Origin: Coniella vitis
Lineage: Eukaryota; Ascomycota; Sordariomycetes; Diaporthales; Schizoparmaceae
Assembly (NCBI GenBank): GCA_011317545.1
Contig: WUJK01000002.1
Location: 3,906,001-3,970,000 of the forward strand
Length of the DNA: 64,000 nt
Direction: 5' to 3'
Shown piece by piece: positions 31,551-43,649 of this stretch. The notes beneath the pieces were generated by a model, which saw only the letters and a list, made by a program, of their open reading frames with translations, did no database searches and had not been told where the DNA came from. The position numbers were made by a program, and so were the translations under genes. The stretch's first letter is position 1. Every line of letters starts with the position of its first letter.

Positions 31551-34493
31551 TATCAAGCTCAGGCGCCAAGCGACATCCGTTGCATGAAACACGTGACGTC
31601 GGATTGCTGAACGGAGGCCTTTTCGATTGAGGCTTGACTCGTTACGTCTACTGACGCTAGAGAGCGCAATGCGATGTATACCCTTACGCCACCATTTCAT
31701 CAAGGAAATTATCAAGTCACTATGCCGCAAGAAGTCTGAGGACTTTCGAAGTAGTCGCGCAGCCGTTCTTGGGAGCACACTGGGCCTGGCTCGTCGTGTA
31801 ACGATGGAATTAACGAGACCGTCAATGCTCGACTATCAGCGAAACAACGACACAACCTAGACTGCTGAACAGCAACGCCATACTTACAACGCATCGGTAG
31901 GCAATGATATGGCTGAATTGCAGGCTCCTACATCCATCCATCATCATCTACGGGTGCGCTGGGTTGAAATATCCACGGCGATGCGACTGTGTTCTGATCT
32001 TCTGCCGGACATCCGTCATAGGACGGATAATTTGGAGCATCATCCCATCACAATGGATTCAACTCTCCTCCGGAGTCGGTGCGGTCCTGGGTCACAAGGC
32101 TGACAAGATAGCCCATACCATGATCTTTACGGCTCAGTTGATTGTATGGATCATTCATTCTTGGTTCTGAGTCTTCTTTACGGGCGGCCAACACGGACAC
32201 ATCTCACGCAATGTGTGTTGAAGCCACCGGCTCGGTCCAATGGGACGGTAAAGAGGGGTGTACCATTGGTATAATTACCCCACGATGAGGCATCCAGTAA
32301 GGCGCCAAATGGGTTGATTTTATTCAACATGTCGACATGTTGTGTGATGCTTACCAATGATTGGCTGATTTGATGGGGCATAGTGAGCAATGTGGCACAG
32401 GATGGAACATTGTGGTGACAGGTCGCCACTTGCGGATGGGATCTGAGACTTTTGAGAATGGAATACCCATACTGACCGTTGAGATGACTTGAACGCAGAT
32501 CAAGTAAGTCGCAGGAGTGATTAAAACTTACTTGAATTGAGGGGCCCAGCAGGCATCTGTCAGTCAGTATGGGGATGGATTGTGAACGTATCAACGTAAG
32601 CCATGATTGGCTGCTCGGGAACAGGCGATAGATACCAGCATTCGAAAATGTGTGCAATTATCAGAACATCTCAAAGTCTCTGTCTTCAACAGCGTGCACT
32701 GTAGGCTTCCTGAGGCTTGCGTATTCGATTGTGACCATAGGTTTACCTAGAAACTGAACAGCATATCATCTTTTACCTACCATTTCCAAAGCGGTCGTCA
32801 CGAGTCACCATCACGGAACAGCTCCCTCCCCCCCCCACCTGACTATACAACTTCGGGCCAAATCTTTCTTATCTCCAACTTGACCGAGGCCTCCGGTCTT
32901 CCTCTGTGCGTCTCTTCTCCACGAAATGCATGGACGCATCTAGACCTTGGTTGAGTGGCCCGTCCCCATCTGTAAGGCTGCATTCTCATAGGGAGACTGG
33001 GAGCATAGACTTCTTTTTGGTGCGGTCTTATGTATACACAATTACCTCGGAGTACAGGCGAATATCGAACGAGCATTGGCAGCTGGTATATTTGGTGGCT
33101 TGAAAAAGCTGTAGATATATGTGAATCAGACAGGGAGAGGAATGGGCGGCAGGATTTGATAAGCTTAATTAGAGTTTGGTGAAGTACCAGCACATCGAAA
33201 TTACTGGGGAGATGGCGTGGGTATACGCCGGGCTTCTCGGGGTGGGGGGGGGGCTATTTGTAGGATACATAGTATCGAGTTCCTATGAACTTCCACAAGA
33301 TACCAAGTGCTACACATTTGCGGAATCGATACGTCGGCGAATCGAGGTCAAAATCGGTTGCATTCAAATAATGCTATTGTGATATTATGCGACAACATTA
33401 TCAAGTTCCTTTCTCTTTTGTTCTTTCAATCCACAAGTTCATTGATTCTCCAATTGATTGATTAGCGGTTACTAGTGCTCCTTGCAAACATAACCGTCGT
33501 AGCGACGTAGATATTGCCTTTTCTAATCAAACAGCTTCAGTCATAAGATTTAGATCATCGTCGTCTCGAATGTCTTCCTTACAGTCCGATTCTTTGGCGA
33601 CGAATTACATATCTCACAAAACCCGTAAAGAGTAGCTTAGGGGAAGTGGTTCGGTGGTAGTTTAAGATTCATGGCAAGTAGTGATACTATTCCTGGATGG
33701 TGAAATACTTGAACGGTACCGTTGTGTTCTCGTAATTTGCTCTTGGAATGGATATGAAGATTGCATGTGTAAGAGATGCCATTGTTTAGATGATCTGCAT
33801 GTCTGGACAACAGTCCCAAGAACTTTGATACTTCAGATTCGGTTTGCTCTCGACAATAAACGTTTGCATTGTGGAAATTGTAAAAACCCAAGTAACCCAC
33901 GATATGCAACAAGCTGGCTGTATAAGAAATATAGATGTATAAGGAAAATGAAATATTCATGGTAATGTTGCCTTTCCTCTTTGAACATTCTTCGTTTCAG
34001 AGCCTAAAAATTAATAAATATAAAATAGGATAAAAACAAACAGCTGCGCTGATCACTATCTGCTACCATAAGTTTACAGCGGAAGTCGACCAAAAAAACA
34101 CGTATTCTGAAAAAGATGATCATCATTATCATGATATCTAACCTCCAGGACCCTGAAAACATCCACTCTCCGCTTTTGCTTCTCTTTTCTCTATCTAGTC
34201 GAAATCAGATACCTCCTTCCACTACTTGGTCCGTCTCGAATTTACAATGGTCATGGCCGCCTCCTAGAGAAAGAAAGAATAGATTGGAGGTTTGAGTCCG
34301 TTTCCGACGAATGTTATAAGTAACCATTCAACAAGCCTTGTGACCGATATGCCATCATTTCCTGGGCGCCCACCTTTGCGGAGCAGGAATACACACTCAT
34401 TCTTCATACCTTTTGTGCACGAGATGCAACCTCTCCCGAGCCACAGAGCACCAAGTGTAATACTTATGCAAGTAACTATTATGCGGCAGCAAC
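31551..34493. other. Long intergenic region between convergent genes
   Basis: The arrestin gene (+) and HSF1 (-) converge on this 2.9-kb gap. A minus-strand frame at 32178-32657 (159 codons) and several shorter ones have no recognisable features. C and G homopolymer runs occur near 32829 and 33246. No gene can be supported. Confidence 0.45.
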
Positions 34494-36967
34494 TTAGGCC
34501 TGTCGTCGGCGTTTCACAGAGTGCCCATCGAATCCATTCAAATCCGAGCGTTGAATCTCTTCCGTCACAGCAGGACTAGGTGTATCGCGGGCAGCCGTGG
34601 CAGCAGCAGCAGCAGCAAAATTATCGCCAAGGCGAGCGGTCTCCGGTGTCTGTACGTCAATGACAGACTGACCAACACTGGGCACCGTGAAATCAAAGGT
34701 GGCAGGATCGGCGCCGTCGAACGTGGCGGGGTTGCTGAGGTCGCTGAGGTCAAAGTTAATGTTGTTGGCAGCATTGTCCACGTTGAGCCACTGGTTGACA
34801 TCGAAACCGGGGTCGTTGAGAAAGTACTCGTCAGGAATGCCGCTCTCGGGACCATTGTAACCTGGGATATGTCCGTTGGGCGAAAACTGTCCGACAATGT
34901 GCGCGAGATTATCGATCCCATTGCCGACTTCGCCTAGGTGGTTTTCAATCTGGTCGAGCTGGTAGCGTTGATTGTTGACTTCTTCCCTTGACGGTCCCCG
35001 GGGTATGCTGGCCATGACTGGCGACAAAGAGTTACTGGGTTGGGGGGAGAGCGCCAGAGGTGCCTCTGGCACAGGCGATACGGAAACCGGCGGGGGAGCG
35101 CTAGGGGACATGCTCGGAGGGCGAAACGCTGAAGGAGGCAGATTATGTCCCGGAGAGACTGTGCGCTGCGACATGGAGTTGAGCATTCGGTTGCGTTGAT
35201 CACTTGGCATTGAGGCGGGCGTGGCGGCGGCAACTTCAGGCAGGTTAACGCCGGGTGTCATTTGTGCGTTGGTGGCGCCCATGATCTTCATCATTGCAGC
35301 TTGAGGGTTCGATTGCAATTCGTTTCGGAAGTATTCGGGCGACGCGGTGTCGGACGGAGATGCGTCGTAGACCTCAGTGACTCGCGAAGCTTGGGGGCCT
35401 TTAAGATCGGATGTAGGAATCTCGTCGAGCGGACTCGGCGGCTGGGTAGAGGCTCGTTTCTTGGCAGGAATACCAGGCAAGAGGTGTTGTTGGCGCTTCT
35501 GAGGACCTGGACTCATTGAGTTTCTGGCGACGTTTTGCTGCTCCAAATACTCTCCAAGGTCTCCCAAGTCTTGAACAGTGCCGGTTGGGATGCCGGTCTG
35601 GCCGCTCAAGGGAAGAATACTTGCCAGCATCTCTGACAAGTTCTCGGCGCTTCCCTTACCCTCCAATGATTTTCTAAATACATTAGCCAAGAAATTGAGG
35701 ATAGCGGTGATTGAGTTCTCATGGCGCTGATGCATCTGCTCCACCCGATGTGCCTTTTGCATGATCTGCTCTTGATTTTGCCGTAGGTTGTGGATCATAG
35801 CCAGCACCTGTTGCTGTTTCTGCTGGACTTCGGCGAGCTGCTCTCGAAATTTGCCTATCTCCGCAGGTTTGGCCAGCGGACCAGCCTCAGCACGACTGTA
35901 GGGTTTGCTGGAAACACCAGAGACAGTGTATGTCTGAGTACCATCCTCCATGAATTCCTCATCACTATCGGCTTCAATGACCTCTGGCACGTCTCGCTTG
36001 GCGCCGCCTTTTCGCTTGACTGCATTCTTGTTGGGCTTTTGAATGAGCCATTGAAGAACATCGTAGCCCCGGCGAAAGTACTGATGAGCATATTCGCTGG
36101 GGCTCTTGTTCTTCTTCTCGCTTGCTCGCATCGAGTTGTCCGACAAGCCGACCCTCTTGTGGAAGCCATACATATTGAGCTGACGCACGAAAGAGGCATA
36201 ATTGTTGTGCTTGAACATCTCGGGAATTAATTTCTTTGCAAACTCGTCCTCATCTAGGACAATGAACGAGTCGCCCTTTTCAGACCATCGGATGAGATCG
36301 CTGTTCTTGCCATTGTCTAGGAAACTATGCAGACTGTCAGCACATATCTATCAATGCTGGAGGCTGTCACGGCACAACGTGAGGAATGGCAGACAGAGCA
36401 GTCAACATACCTGGCGAGCTTTTGTACAAAAGGTGGAATGCTCCTCTTCTGGTTCGATCCTTCCTTCGTGGCCTCTTCTTCAATTTTCCTAGCACGAGCC
36501 AGTGCTTCACGCAGCTGTTGCTCAGGATCGGGTTCGGAGACACGCCCATTGGTAGCAGGGACGAGCGCAGTCTCAACGTTGGTCCATTGGTCGGCTTGAT
36601 TGTCGAAGGCGGGCCGTGGTGTGGTTGAGACGAGTGCGCGATTGGCATTGTCGCGCAAAGCAAGCACATTAGACGGGTTCTGGGGTTGAGGCTGAGGCTG
36701 GGGCTGGCCCTGGTAGACCTGCGGGCTGTGTGAGATGATGTGTTGTGGCTGCGCCTGTTGTTGTGGTTGCTGTTGGTGTTGAGGAAGCTGAGGGCCTTGC
36801 ATGTATTGATTCGAGACATCGCCAAAGTTGTTTCCATTGACAGACAATCCATTCCAGCGCATCAAATGATCCTGCGGCGCAAATTGCTGAGAGCTTTGCT
36901 GCATCGGGCCAGGTGGCAGAGGGTTGGTACCTGGAGCAGGGCGCTTACGAGACGTAGGCGACGACAT
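34494..36967 (-). CDS. HSF1: Heat shock transcription factor HSF1
   Basis: Master activator of chaperone genes; binds nGAAn repeats as a trimer in the nucleus. Two exons, 36967-36411 and 36324-34494, joined across an 86-nt intron that lies inside the DNA-binding domain, give 795 residues from MSSPTSRKRPAPG (an ATG 12 nt upstream, MYHTM, is possible). Order: a Gln/Pro-rich N-terminal region with QPQPQPQPQN and an Arg/Glu helix (1-175); the HSF winged helix (about 177-285: PPFVQKLASFLDNGKN, FKHNNYASFVRQLNMYGFHK, with recognition helix SFVRQL); a Glu/Asp linker; a hydrophobic-repeat coiled coil for trimerisation (about 342-406); then a long Ser/Pro region and an acidic Asn/Asp-rich tail with an Ala6 run. 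The DNA-binding domain resembles mould Hsf1 more than Sfl1. Confidence 0.93.
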
Positions 36968-38887
36968 CGTGTGGTACATTGGCTGTGGCTGAAGGCGCAG
37001 ATGTGAAAGGGATCCGCTACGTCTGCAGATTGGGATGACCAAGAGCGCGAAGCATGGGGATGGATGCGCGGTCGCAAGGCACCTCTCGCAAGGCTATGGC
37101 TGTCTGCGATGGAGCCACGGACCTCCAATGACGGAGATGAGGCTGTCGTGACAGGTCTCGGGCTGGGGGTGAGAGCGATCGCAGGTTTGTGAAATCTTCG
37201 CGAGGGTTGTGGTCGGGTTGTCCGGGTGGAGCGGGGGAGGGGTCGGTAGACTGGCGCCGAGGAAAGGCTGCTGATGTTTTCAGATGATCATATCGTCAAG
37301 AGAGCTCGTGTCTGGGCAGCAGGCTCGAGTAAGAGCTGCAAGTAGAGGAGGCGGAGGGGGATTGGAGTGGGTAGCAAGTGGGTAGGAGCCGTAGAAAAAA
37401 AGAACGTGGTCGTGGGGTTGTGTGTGGAGGTGCAAAGTAGAAACGGCCGCTGATCATGAACGTCTAGGTAGTGGGAGGTTGCAGTTGCAAAAGTGATGCG
37501 CGAGTGACGAATGCAAGGCAACCAACCTACTGTAAAAGTAGCACGAACCAGCACAGTAGGCGCTGAAGACCAGCAGGCTGTACCCCACAAAGGGTTAGCC
37601 GGTGGAGTGAGGCTCAAGGACAGACAGCCCTGGAGCTAAGGCCCTATAAAAGTTGCCAGGGCTGCTGGGTGCTGGACCTGCTGGGCCTGCTGGACCGCTG
37701 CAATGAGCTGCGACGATGGTCAAGAGGATAAGACAGCTGGGCGTGTGTAATTGGATTGTGAGACGACGTTTCTCAGTACGCGGTCGAGACCTGTCTGGGT
37801 GAGATCTGCTCTTTTCCTAGTCTTTTCTTCTGTCTTGCCGACTTGTCGCAACCAGGAACAAGAAAGTCATAAACTTCCTCCGCTCCAAGAGCGGATCAAG
37901 CCCGGGGATGGGTCGTTGGCTCATATATAAGAGTCTAACTACTCGTGTCAACAACAAGGGAAGATAGCGATTAGAAGCTCGAGGAAAAATTTACGGCCGC
38001 AATGGGTCCAAAGCCAATCTGGGTTCCAAAGTACTATGTTAGGCCATTGTCCTTGCATGTCTGCATTCTTATTTATGACTTTTGAGGCTATTCAGCATGG
38101 CAGTGTTGCAGCCAGCATGGAGCCTTGACAGCCGCGCCGCCAATCAGAAAGCCTCTCTTTCTGCTCGACAGGGCGTGGGGCTCTCCCCGTCATCGTCTCT
38201 CTGGCTTGTGATCGTGGTTTAGTAGAGCAAGCAGCTCTGTGGGTCTGTGCTGCGCCCGTACCCGTCAGGCCCATCTCCACGTTTCCGCACGGGAACAGTA
38301 CCTGGAGGCCAGCCCATCCAGCGCCATTCCCTTCTAGGCCTGCCGACTCGACCCTAGGTAGGGCTAGTGAGCACTTAGGACCTACTGTTCCTTTTATGGC
38401 CGGAATACACACGCATAGTGCATACCATGTACACTTGCGTAGCATCATGAGCAGCACTTAACCAGTATATCAATACAAAATCTCAATTTGCAGACTTTGC
38501 GGACAACCGAAAAGCCAATCTCGTTCCCTCCAGTGACAATAGTGATCTTGCTGCAGGTGGACGCATCCTAGGTCTTACAATGTTCTTCAATGGACCCACC
38601 CGGAGCGGAACCTCCGGTGACTCTATGGCAGTCCTGGTGCCGAGCTGCGAGTTGCAACTTGTGCTGCGATTCCCATATCATGCGCCAGGCGTCACACCAT
38701 GGTCCACGCCAGCTCGACTGTGTAACGACTGACTCGGCGCAGCTCTGACAAGAGCTGTTCTGACCTATGAGCATAAATTCCATGTGAGTCCACGGTAGAC
38801 TGTTTGTTGGGGGTATCTCTATGGCTATCAGTCCAGTATGCTGCTGCTGTACGTGTGCTACTATTATTACATGTGTTCGCTCGTAGC
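36968..38887. other. HSF1 upstream region
   Basis: HSF1 promoter and long leader, then the 3' flank of CWC27. Short frames on both strands lack features. The GC-rich first 300 bp fit a transcribed leader. No clear nGAAnnTTCn array was noticed. Confidence 0.45.
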
Positions 38888-40528
38888 TTATTTTGCACCT
38901 CTGCCCGCCAAAGACGAGGCCTTGGCCATACGCGCGTTCCTTGCCATATCGTCCCAAGCGCGTCCAGAGGACCCCTCCTTGACCTTGCGCTCCGTCTTAA
39001 TATCGCGAGCCTTTGCCAGCGGGTCAATGACCACAAGTTCTTCCTCCGCCTTCTTGCGATAGGATAAGTCTTTACCCAGTTTATCTGCTGCAAAGCTCAG
39101 CGAATGAGACATCCAGCCCTCATCGTCGCTCTCATCCTTCGCCTCTGCCTTGTCCCATGCCTTGCAACTCTGGCAATTGGCAACAAAGTGCAGGTCGCAG
39201 ACTTCATCCTCTTCCGCTGCGCCGTCTGCATCGTTGTCTTCACCGTCCTTAGTAGTGTTAGCACCTTCTGTAGTCTTCTCTGGTGGTGCCTGGTCCAATT
39301 TGGCTTTGAACGAGCTCAAGAAATCCAGTGCTCTCTTCTCCTCCGCTGCTGTGCTGTTGCTGCCACCGGTTCGTCTCTTGCGGCCCCTAGTTGCTGTTTC
39401 CGGGATCATTTGTTCCAAGGCTGATTTCTGCCTCTCCTCGGGAAATGCATGCGATACGTTTACTGTCCTTTTTAAAGATGCTTTGAGCGCCGCAATCTCC
39501 TCGTTCGTTCGCTCCAGCTCGCTCTTGAACTTAGGTACTTCTGGCTCTGGTGACGACTCAATTTCCTCCTTGACCTTGGATTTACTTGTGGCTTTGCTTG
39601 CTTTCGGTGGCGGCGAGCGCTCAGGAGACGTACTCGTTCGTCTGTGTCCTGCTATTATGGGAATAGTCCTTGTGTCCTTTACCTCCCTTAATTTCACGGC
39701 AGTCTTCGCCTTTTGGGTTTTAGGTGCTGGCTGTTCTTTCTCATCTGCATCCATCATGACGATCCTGGTATCGAACTTGGGCTTCTTCGGTAGAGGTTCA
39801 ATATCGCCTTCGCCTTCTTCGTCGCCAAAACTGAGTAATTGCTTGCCACTTTTTCTTTTTTTGTCCCTTTTCTTCTCTGGGGCAGCTGATCGAGCTGTCC
39901 GCTGTGCGATGCGTTCCCGCTTCTTCATGTCATCGAATGGGTTGACTAGGATCTCGACGTTTGTGATCTTCGTAGGATACAGTGGACGTTCGCTTGTTTC
40001 TTCCACCTCTGCCTCCCCCATTTTTGCTAAATTGTAAATCGTGTCACCCGCTACCCGCCCAAACATGGTGTTTTTGCCGTCCAATTCCGCTGTCTTGTCC
40101 AAAGTGAAGAAGAACTGGCTTCCGTTCGTATCCGGCAGGCTCTCGTTGGCCATACCGAGTAAGCCCCGTCGATTGAACTTGAGTCGCGAATGAAACTCAT
40201 CCTTGAAGTTCACACCTGTAGGACCTGCATTCTTGCCGCGCCGTTGGTCCATAGGCCACGGGTCCAGATCCCCACTGAACGCGCCCCGGTCGTAGATGGA
40301 CTCGCCGCCATTTCCCGTGCCTGTCGGATCGCCGCCCTGCAGGATGAAGCCCGGCACGAGTCGGTGGAAGATTGTGTTGTCGTAGTAGCCATCGAGGCAG
40401 TGCTGCAGAAAATTGCGGCAGGTGAGCGGCGTTTGTTTCGCAAAGAGCTCGACAGACAGGTCGCCGTGGGTGGTGTGCAGGATCACAGAAGCCGTGGGCT
40501 GCGGCTCGGTGTTGTAGATACTCGACAT
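38888..40528 (-). CDS. CWC27: Spliceosomal cyclophilin CWC27
   Basis: Cyclophilin-domain component of the activated spliceosome (Cef1/NTC-associated). Single exon, 546 residues from MSSIYNTEPQPTA. The N-terminal cyclophilin domain (about 10-200) has FHRLVPGFILQGGDPTGTG, GESIYDRGAF, FKDEFHSRLKFNRRGL and NGSQFFFTLDK, and is followed by the CWC27 hallmark VEILVNPFDDMKKRERI. Relative to human CWC27 there is an insertion after ESIYDRGAF (SGDLDPWPMDQRRGKNAGP), which I believe is common in fungi. Where CypA has the active-site Trp, this has AELDGKN with Glu, matching the CWC27 type, which has little isomerase activity. The C-terminal two thirds are charged and low-complexity with coiled-coil, including CDLHFVANCQSC, and a basic end. 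Divergent from VMA2. Confidence 0.95.
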   Translation of the reverse strand: MSSIYNTEPQPTASVILHTTHGDLSVELFAKQTPLTCRNFLQHCLDGYYDNTIFHRLVPGFILQGGDPTGTGNGGESIYDRGAFSGDLDPWPMDQRRGKNAGPTGVNFKDEFHSRLKFNRRGLLGMANESLPDTNGSQFFFTLDKTAELDGKNTMFGRVAGDTIYNLAKMGEAEVEETSERPLYPTKITNVEILVNPFDDMKKRERIAQRTARSAAPEKKRDKKRKSGKQLLSFGDEEGEGDIEPLPKKPKFDTRIVMMDADEKEQPAPKTQKAKTAVKLREVKDTRTIPIIAGHRRTSTSPERSPPPKASKATSKSKVKEEIESSPEPEVPKFKSELERTNEEIAALKASLKRTVNVSHAFPEERQKSALEQMIPETATRGRKRRTGGSNSTAAEEKRALDFLSSFKAKLDQAPPEKTTEGANTTKDGEDNDADGAAEEDEVCDLHFVANCQSCKAWDKAEAKDESDDEGWMSHSLSFAADKLGKDLSYRKKAEEELVVIDPLAKARDIKTERKVKEGSSGRAWDDMARNARMAKASSLAGRGAK

Positions 40529-41225
40529 GACGCTTCGACTACCAGGCAGAACTCAAAAACTCCGGTAAGCGCGAGATCGGTTGGCTCGTTTTTTATGTCG
40601 TTTGAGGTGGAAGCTTGCGCTTTACAAAGGAAAAGATTGCCTGCCGGGCAATTGATGAGCATCTATGCTGCTACTACTTATGTACTACATAACATGTTAC
40701 GTGCTGGCTGCCTGGCAACTGGAACGCTTTATTAGGCGGTGCTGATCGCTACCAAGCGCTGCCGGCACCCACTCAGACGCATATATTCATTTGTTGCGAT
40801 AATGCCAGCACAATTAATGGCTTTCTACAACTTACAACCTTAGAATGCAAGCTTTTCTCCTGTTCAAAGCGCAGATACTGCCCAAAGGGTTGGTATCGTA
40901 TGAATATTGTGCTACACACTACTGTATGCCATAGGCGCAGTGAGACAAAAATAGCAGTTGGGAGTCTGACGTACGTCCCTTTGCCATCGAATAGTACCCT
41001 AGAAGCAGTGAGAGAACGCCTGTAGCAAAGGGTATCCACAGCTAAACACAGCGGTGTCTATGCTGGCCGCCGCTCCACCCCTCTAGTCCTCCAGAGCTTA
41101 TCTCCACAGACCTCCAAGCTCTCGAACACTTCAGACCCTCGAGAGTCGTCATCTGTCACTTTCGTCCACTCTTCGCTCAAACCCATTCGCTCAAACCGCT
41201 CTTTCCTCACGATACAGCAGCAACC
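40529..41225. promoter_or_regulatory. Divergent promoter, CWC27 / VMA2
   Basis: 697 bp between the two start codons. The VMA2 side ends in a pyrimidine-rich leader (about 41070-41220) typical of strongly expressed fungal genes. No specific site was recognised. Confidence 0.55.
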
Positions 41226-43131
41226 ATGAGCGACCCACGAGAATCCTCCTCTCACTACTCGGTGAAGCCACACCTCAAGTACAACACCGTCGGCGGTGTG
41301 AACGGTCCCCTCGTCATCCTTGACAATGTTCGTCGTCCCCAAATACTGTGCTGCTAGGTGACTGCAGAGGACTAGGGAAGCTGATGAGCATTCTAGGTCA
41401 AATTCCCAAGATACAACGAGATTGTCAGCTTGACTCTCCCAGATGGCACGACAAGACAAGGACAGGTGCTCGAGGCTCGAGGTTCGTGTAAATACAGCGG
41501 CTGAGGCAATTTAGATGATCACATACTGACGAGTTGTTGAACAGGAAACCGAGCCGTTGTGCAGGTACACGACTAGACATCTACCACGTAAATGCGAGAG
41601 ACTCCGCTGACTGACGGTACCAAAAGGTGTTTGAAGGAACTTCAGGAATCGATGTCAAGAAGGTGCGAAACCACTGGGTAATTGGAGATGCGAGTGGTGT
41701 GTGCTGACAATGCTGCAATAGACAAAAGTCGAATTCACGGGCGAGAGCTTGAAGCTTGGTGTGTCGGAGGACATGCTGGGTCGTATCTTTGACGGTTCTG
41801 GTCGCGCTATCGACAAGGGCCCCAAAGTCCTGGCGGAAGAGTATCTTGACATCAACGGCAGTCCCATCAACCCTTTCTCTAGAGTATGAAAGCGTCCCAA
41901 GACTAGGCATGCTAGGAATTATCTGTGCTGACAGCGACTAGGTGTATCCTGAAGAGATGATTTCCACCGGTATTTCCGCCATCGACACCATGAATTCGAT
42001 TGCCCGTGGCCAAAAGATTCCCATCTTCTCCGCTTCCGGTCTCCCACATAACGAGATCGCCGCCCAGATTTGTCGGCAAGCAGGTCTGGTGCAAAAGCAG
42101 GGTGTCACGAATAAGGGCGTGCACGATGGCCATGAGGACAACTTCTCGATTGTCTTCGGTGCCATGGGTGTCAACTTGGAAACCGCCCGTTTTTTCACCC
42201 GTGACTTTGAGGAGAACGGCAGTCTGGAGCGTGTCACCCTCTTCCTTAACCTTGCCAATGATCCCACGTTCGTCATTGTTTCCTTTCCTCCCCAAAAGGT
42301 GGGCAAACAATCAACTGACTCTAATGCAGGATTGAGCGTATCATCACTCCCCGTCTTGCTCTTACCACCGCTGAATACTACGCCTACCAGCTCGAAAAAC
42401 ACGTCCTGGTCATTCTTACCGACCTGTCGTCCTACTGCGATGCTCTGCGTGAAGTCTCAGCTGCACGAGAAGAAGTGCCCGGTCGTCGCGGTTTCCCTGG
42501 TTACATGTACACGGATTTGTCGACCATTTACGAGCGTGCCGGTCGTGTCGAAGGCCGCAACGGCTCCATCACTCAAATTCCCATTCTCACCATGCCTAAT
42601 GACGACATTACGCACCCTATTCCTGACTTGACGGGCTACATCACCGAAGGACAGATCTTCATCGATCGCGGTCTGTACAACAAGGGTATTAGTCCACCCA
42701 TCAATGTGCTCCCATCGCTTTCTCGTTTGATGAAGTCTGCCATTGGCGAGGGTATGACGCGTAAGGACCACGGTGATGTGTCGAATCAGCTGTACGCCAA
42801 GTACGCTATCGGACGTGATGCTGCAGCCATGAAAGCCGTCGTTGGTGAGGAAGCTTTGTCGGCAGAGGACAAGCTGTCACTCGAATTTCTGGACAAGTTT
42901 GAACGCCAATTCATCAGCCAGGGAGCCTACGAATCCCGCACCATTTATGAATCCCTGGATTTGGCATGGTCCCTGCTGCGTATCTACCGCAAGGATATGC
43001 TGAACCGTATTCCCAAGAAGATCATCGACGAGTACTACAGCAGACAATCGGCATCCGATCGCAAAGCCAAGGGCAAGGACAAGGGCGTCAAGGACAGCGC
43101 TCCACAGGAGGAGAACCTTATTGATGCATAG
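41226..43131 (+). CDS. VMA2: V-type ATPase subunit B (VMA2)
   Basis: Non-catalytic nucleotide-binding subunit of the V1 sector, which acidifies vacuoles. Seven exons: 41226-41327, 41397-41481, 41545-41564, 41627-41662, 41722-41883, 41942-42267 and 42330-43131, giving 510 residues, the standard length. The spliced protein is collinear with the family: SVKPHLKYNTVGGVNGPLVIL, the beta-barrel (VKFPRYNEIVSLTLPDG), KVEFTGESLKLGVSEDMLGR, the subunit-B version of the nucleotide-site loop (FSASGLPHNEIAAQICRQ), NLANDPTIERI and the C-terminal helical bundle. Exon 3 is only 20 nt. Introns 1, 2 and 6 share the donor GTTCGT, unusual at position +3. The C-terminal tail is Lys-rich (KAKGKDKGVKD). Confidence 0.97.
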
Positions 43132-43649
43132 GGTTGAGGGCTCTAGAACAGAAGGGCGACTTAGGTCCGAAGCATCCTTTTCCTTGCATGCTGGACCTTT
43201 GCGAGAGCAGTGTGCAAGAAGGAGGGGGTTGTGTATCGAAAGTATCGATTCTGAAATTTTGCGTTTGTATTGCTAGCATATTGCGACAGGTAAAGAGCAA
43301 TGGCATATGTTATATATTGGGCGGTCATAATTGGTACTCCTGTGGTCTGAATACTGTGACTGCAGAACTTGAGCTTTGGTGCAGTCAATGTCACTTAGCG
43401 TACACAGATTGCCTGTCCTTGAAGACGGCAATGTACGCTAACTTGGTCGTTATTCGGCCGTACCTTTCCTACGTAAACAAGTGACCTTGTGTGAACTCCC
43501 TAGAAGCCTCGCTGCGTAACGGACACAAGCCTATCGTTCTGACCAATGCCCCGCGTGCCACCAAGCCGGCTACCCTTGACATATTCGTTACGTCGCTTGT
43601 TTGCCTGTCTATGCCTCCAAGGGTATTTGCATCATCGCCATCACTATGC
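43132..43649. other. Intergenic region between convergent genes
   Basis: 3' flanks of VMA2 (+) and CTF8 (-). Nothing else is seen. Confidence 0.55.

Noticed and set aside
32178..32657. 159-codon minus-strand frame
   Set aside because: No domain, signal peptide or splice context; composition like non-coding DNA.
39150..40037. 295-codon plus-strand frame
   Set aside because: Antisense of CWC27; Ser/Leu-rich translation of the reverse of a Lys/Glu/Asp-rich region.
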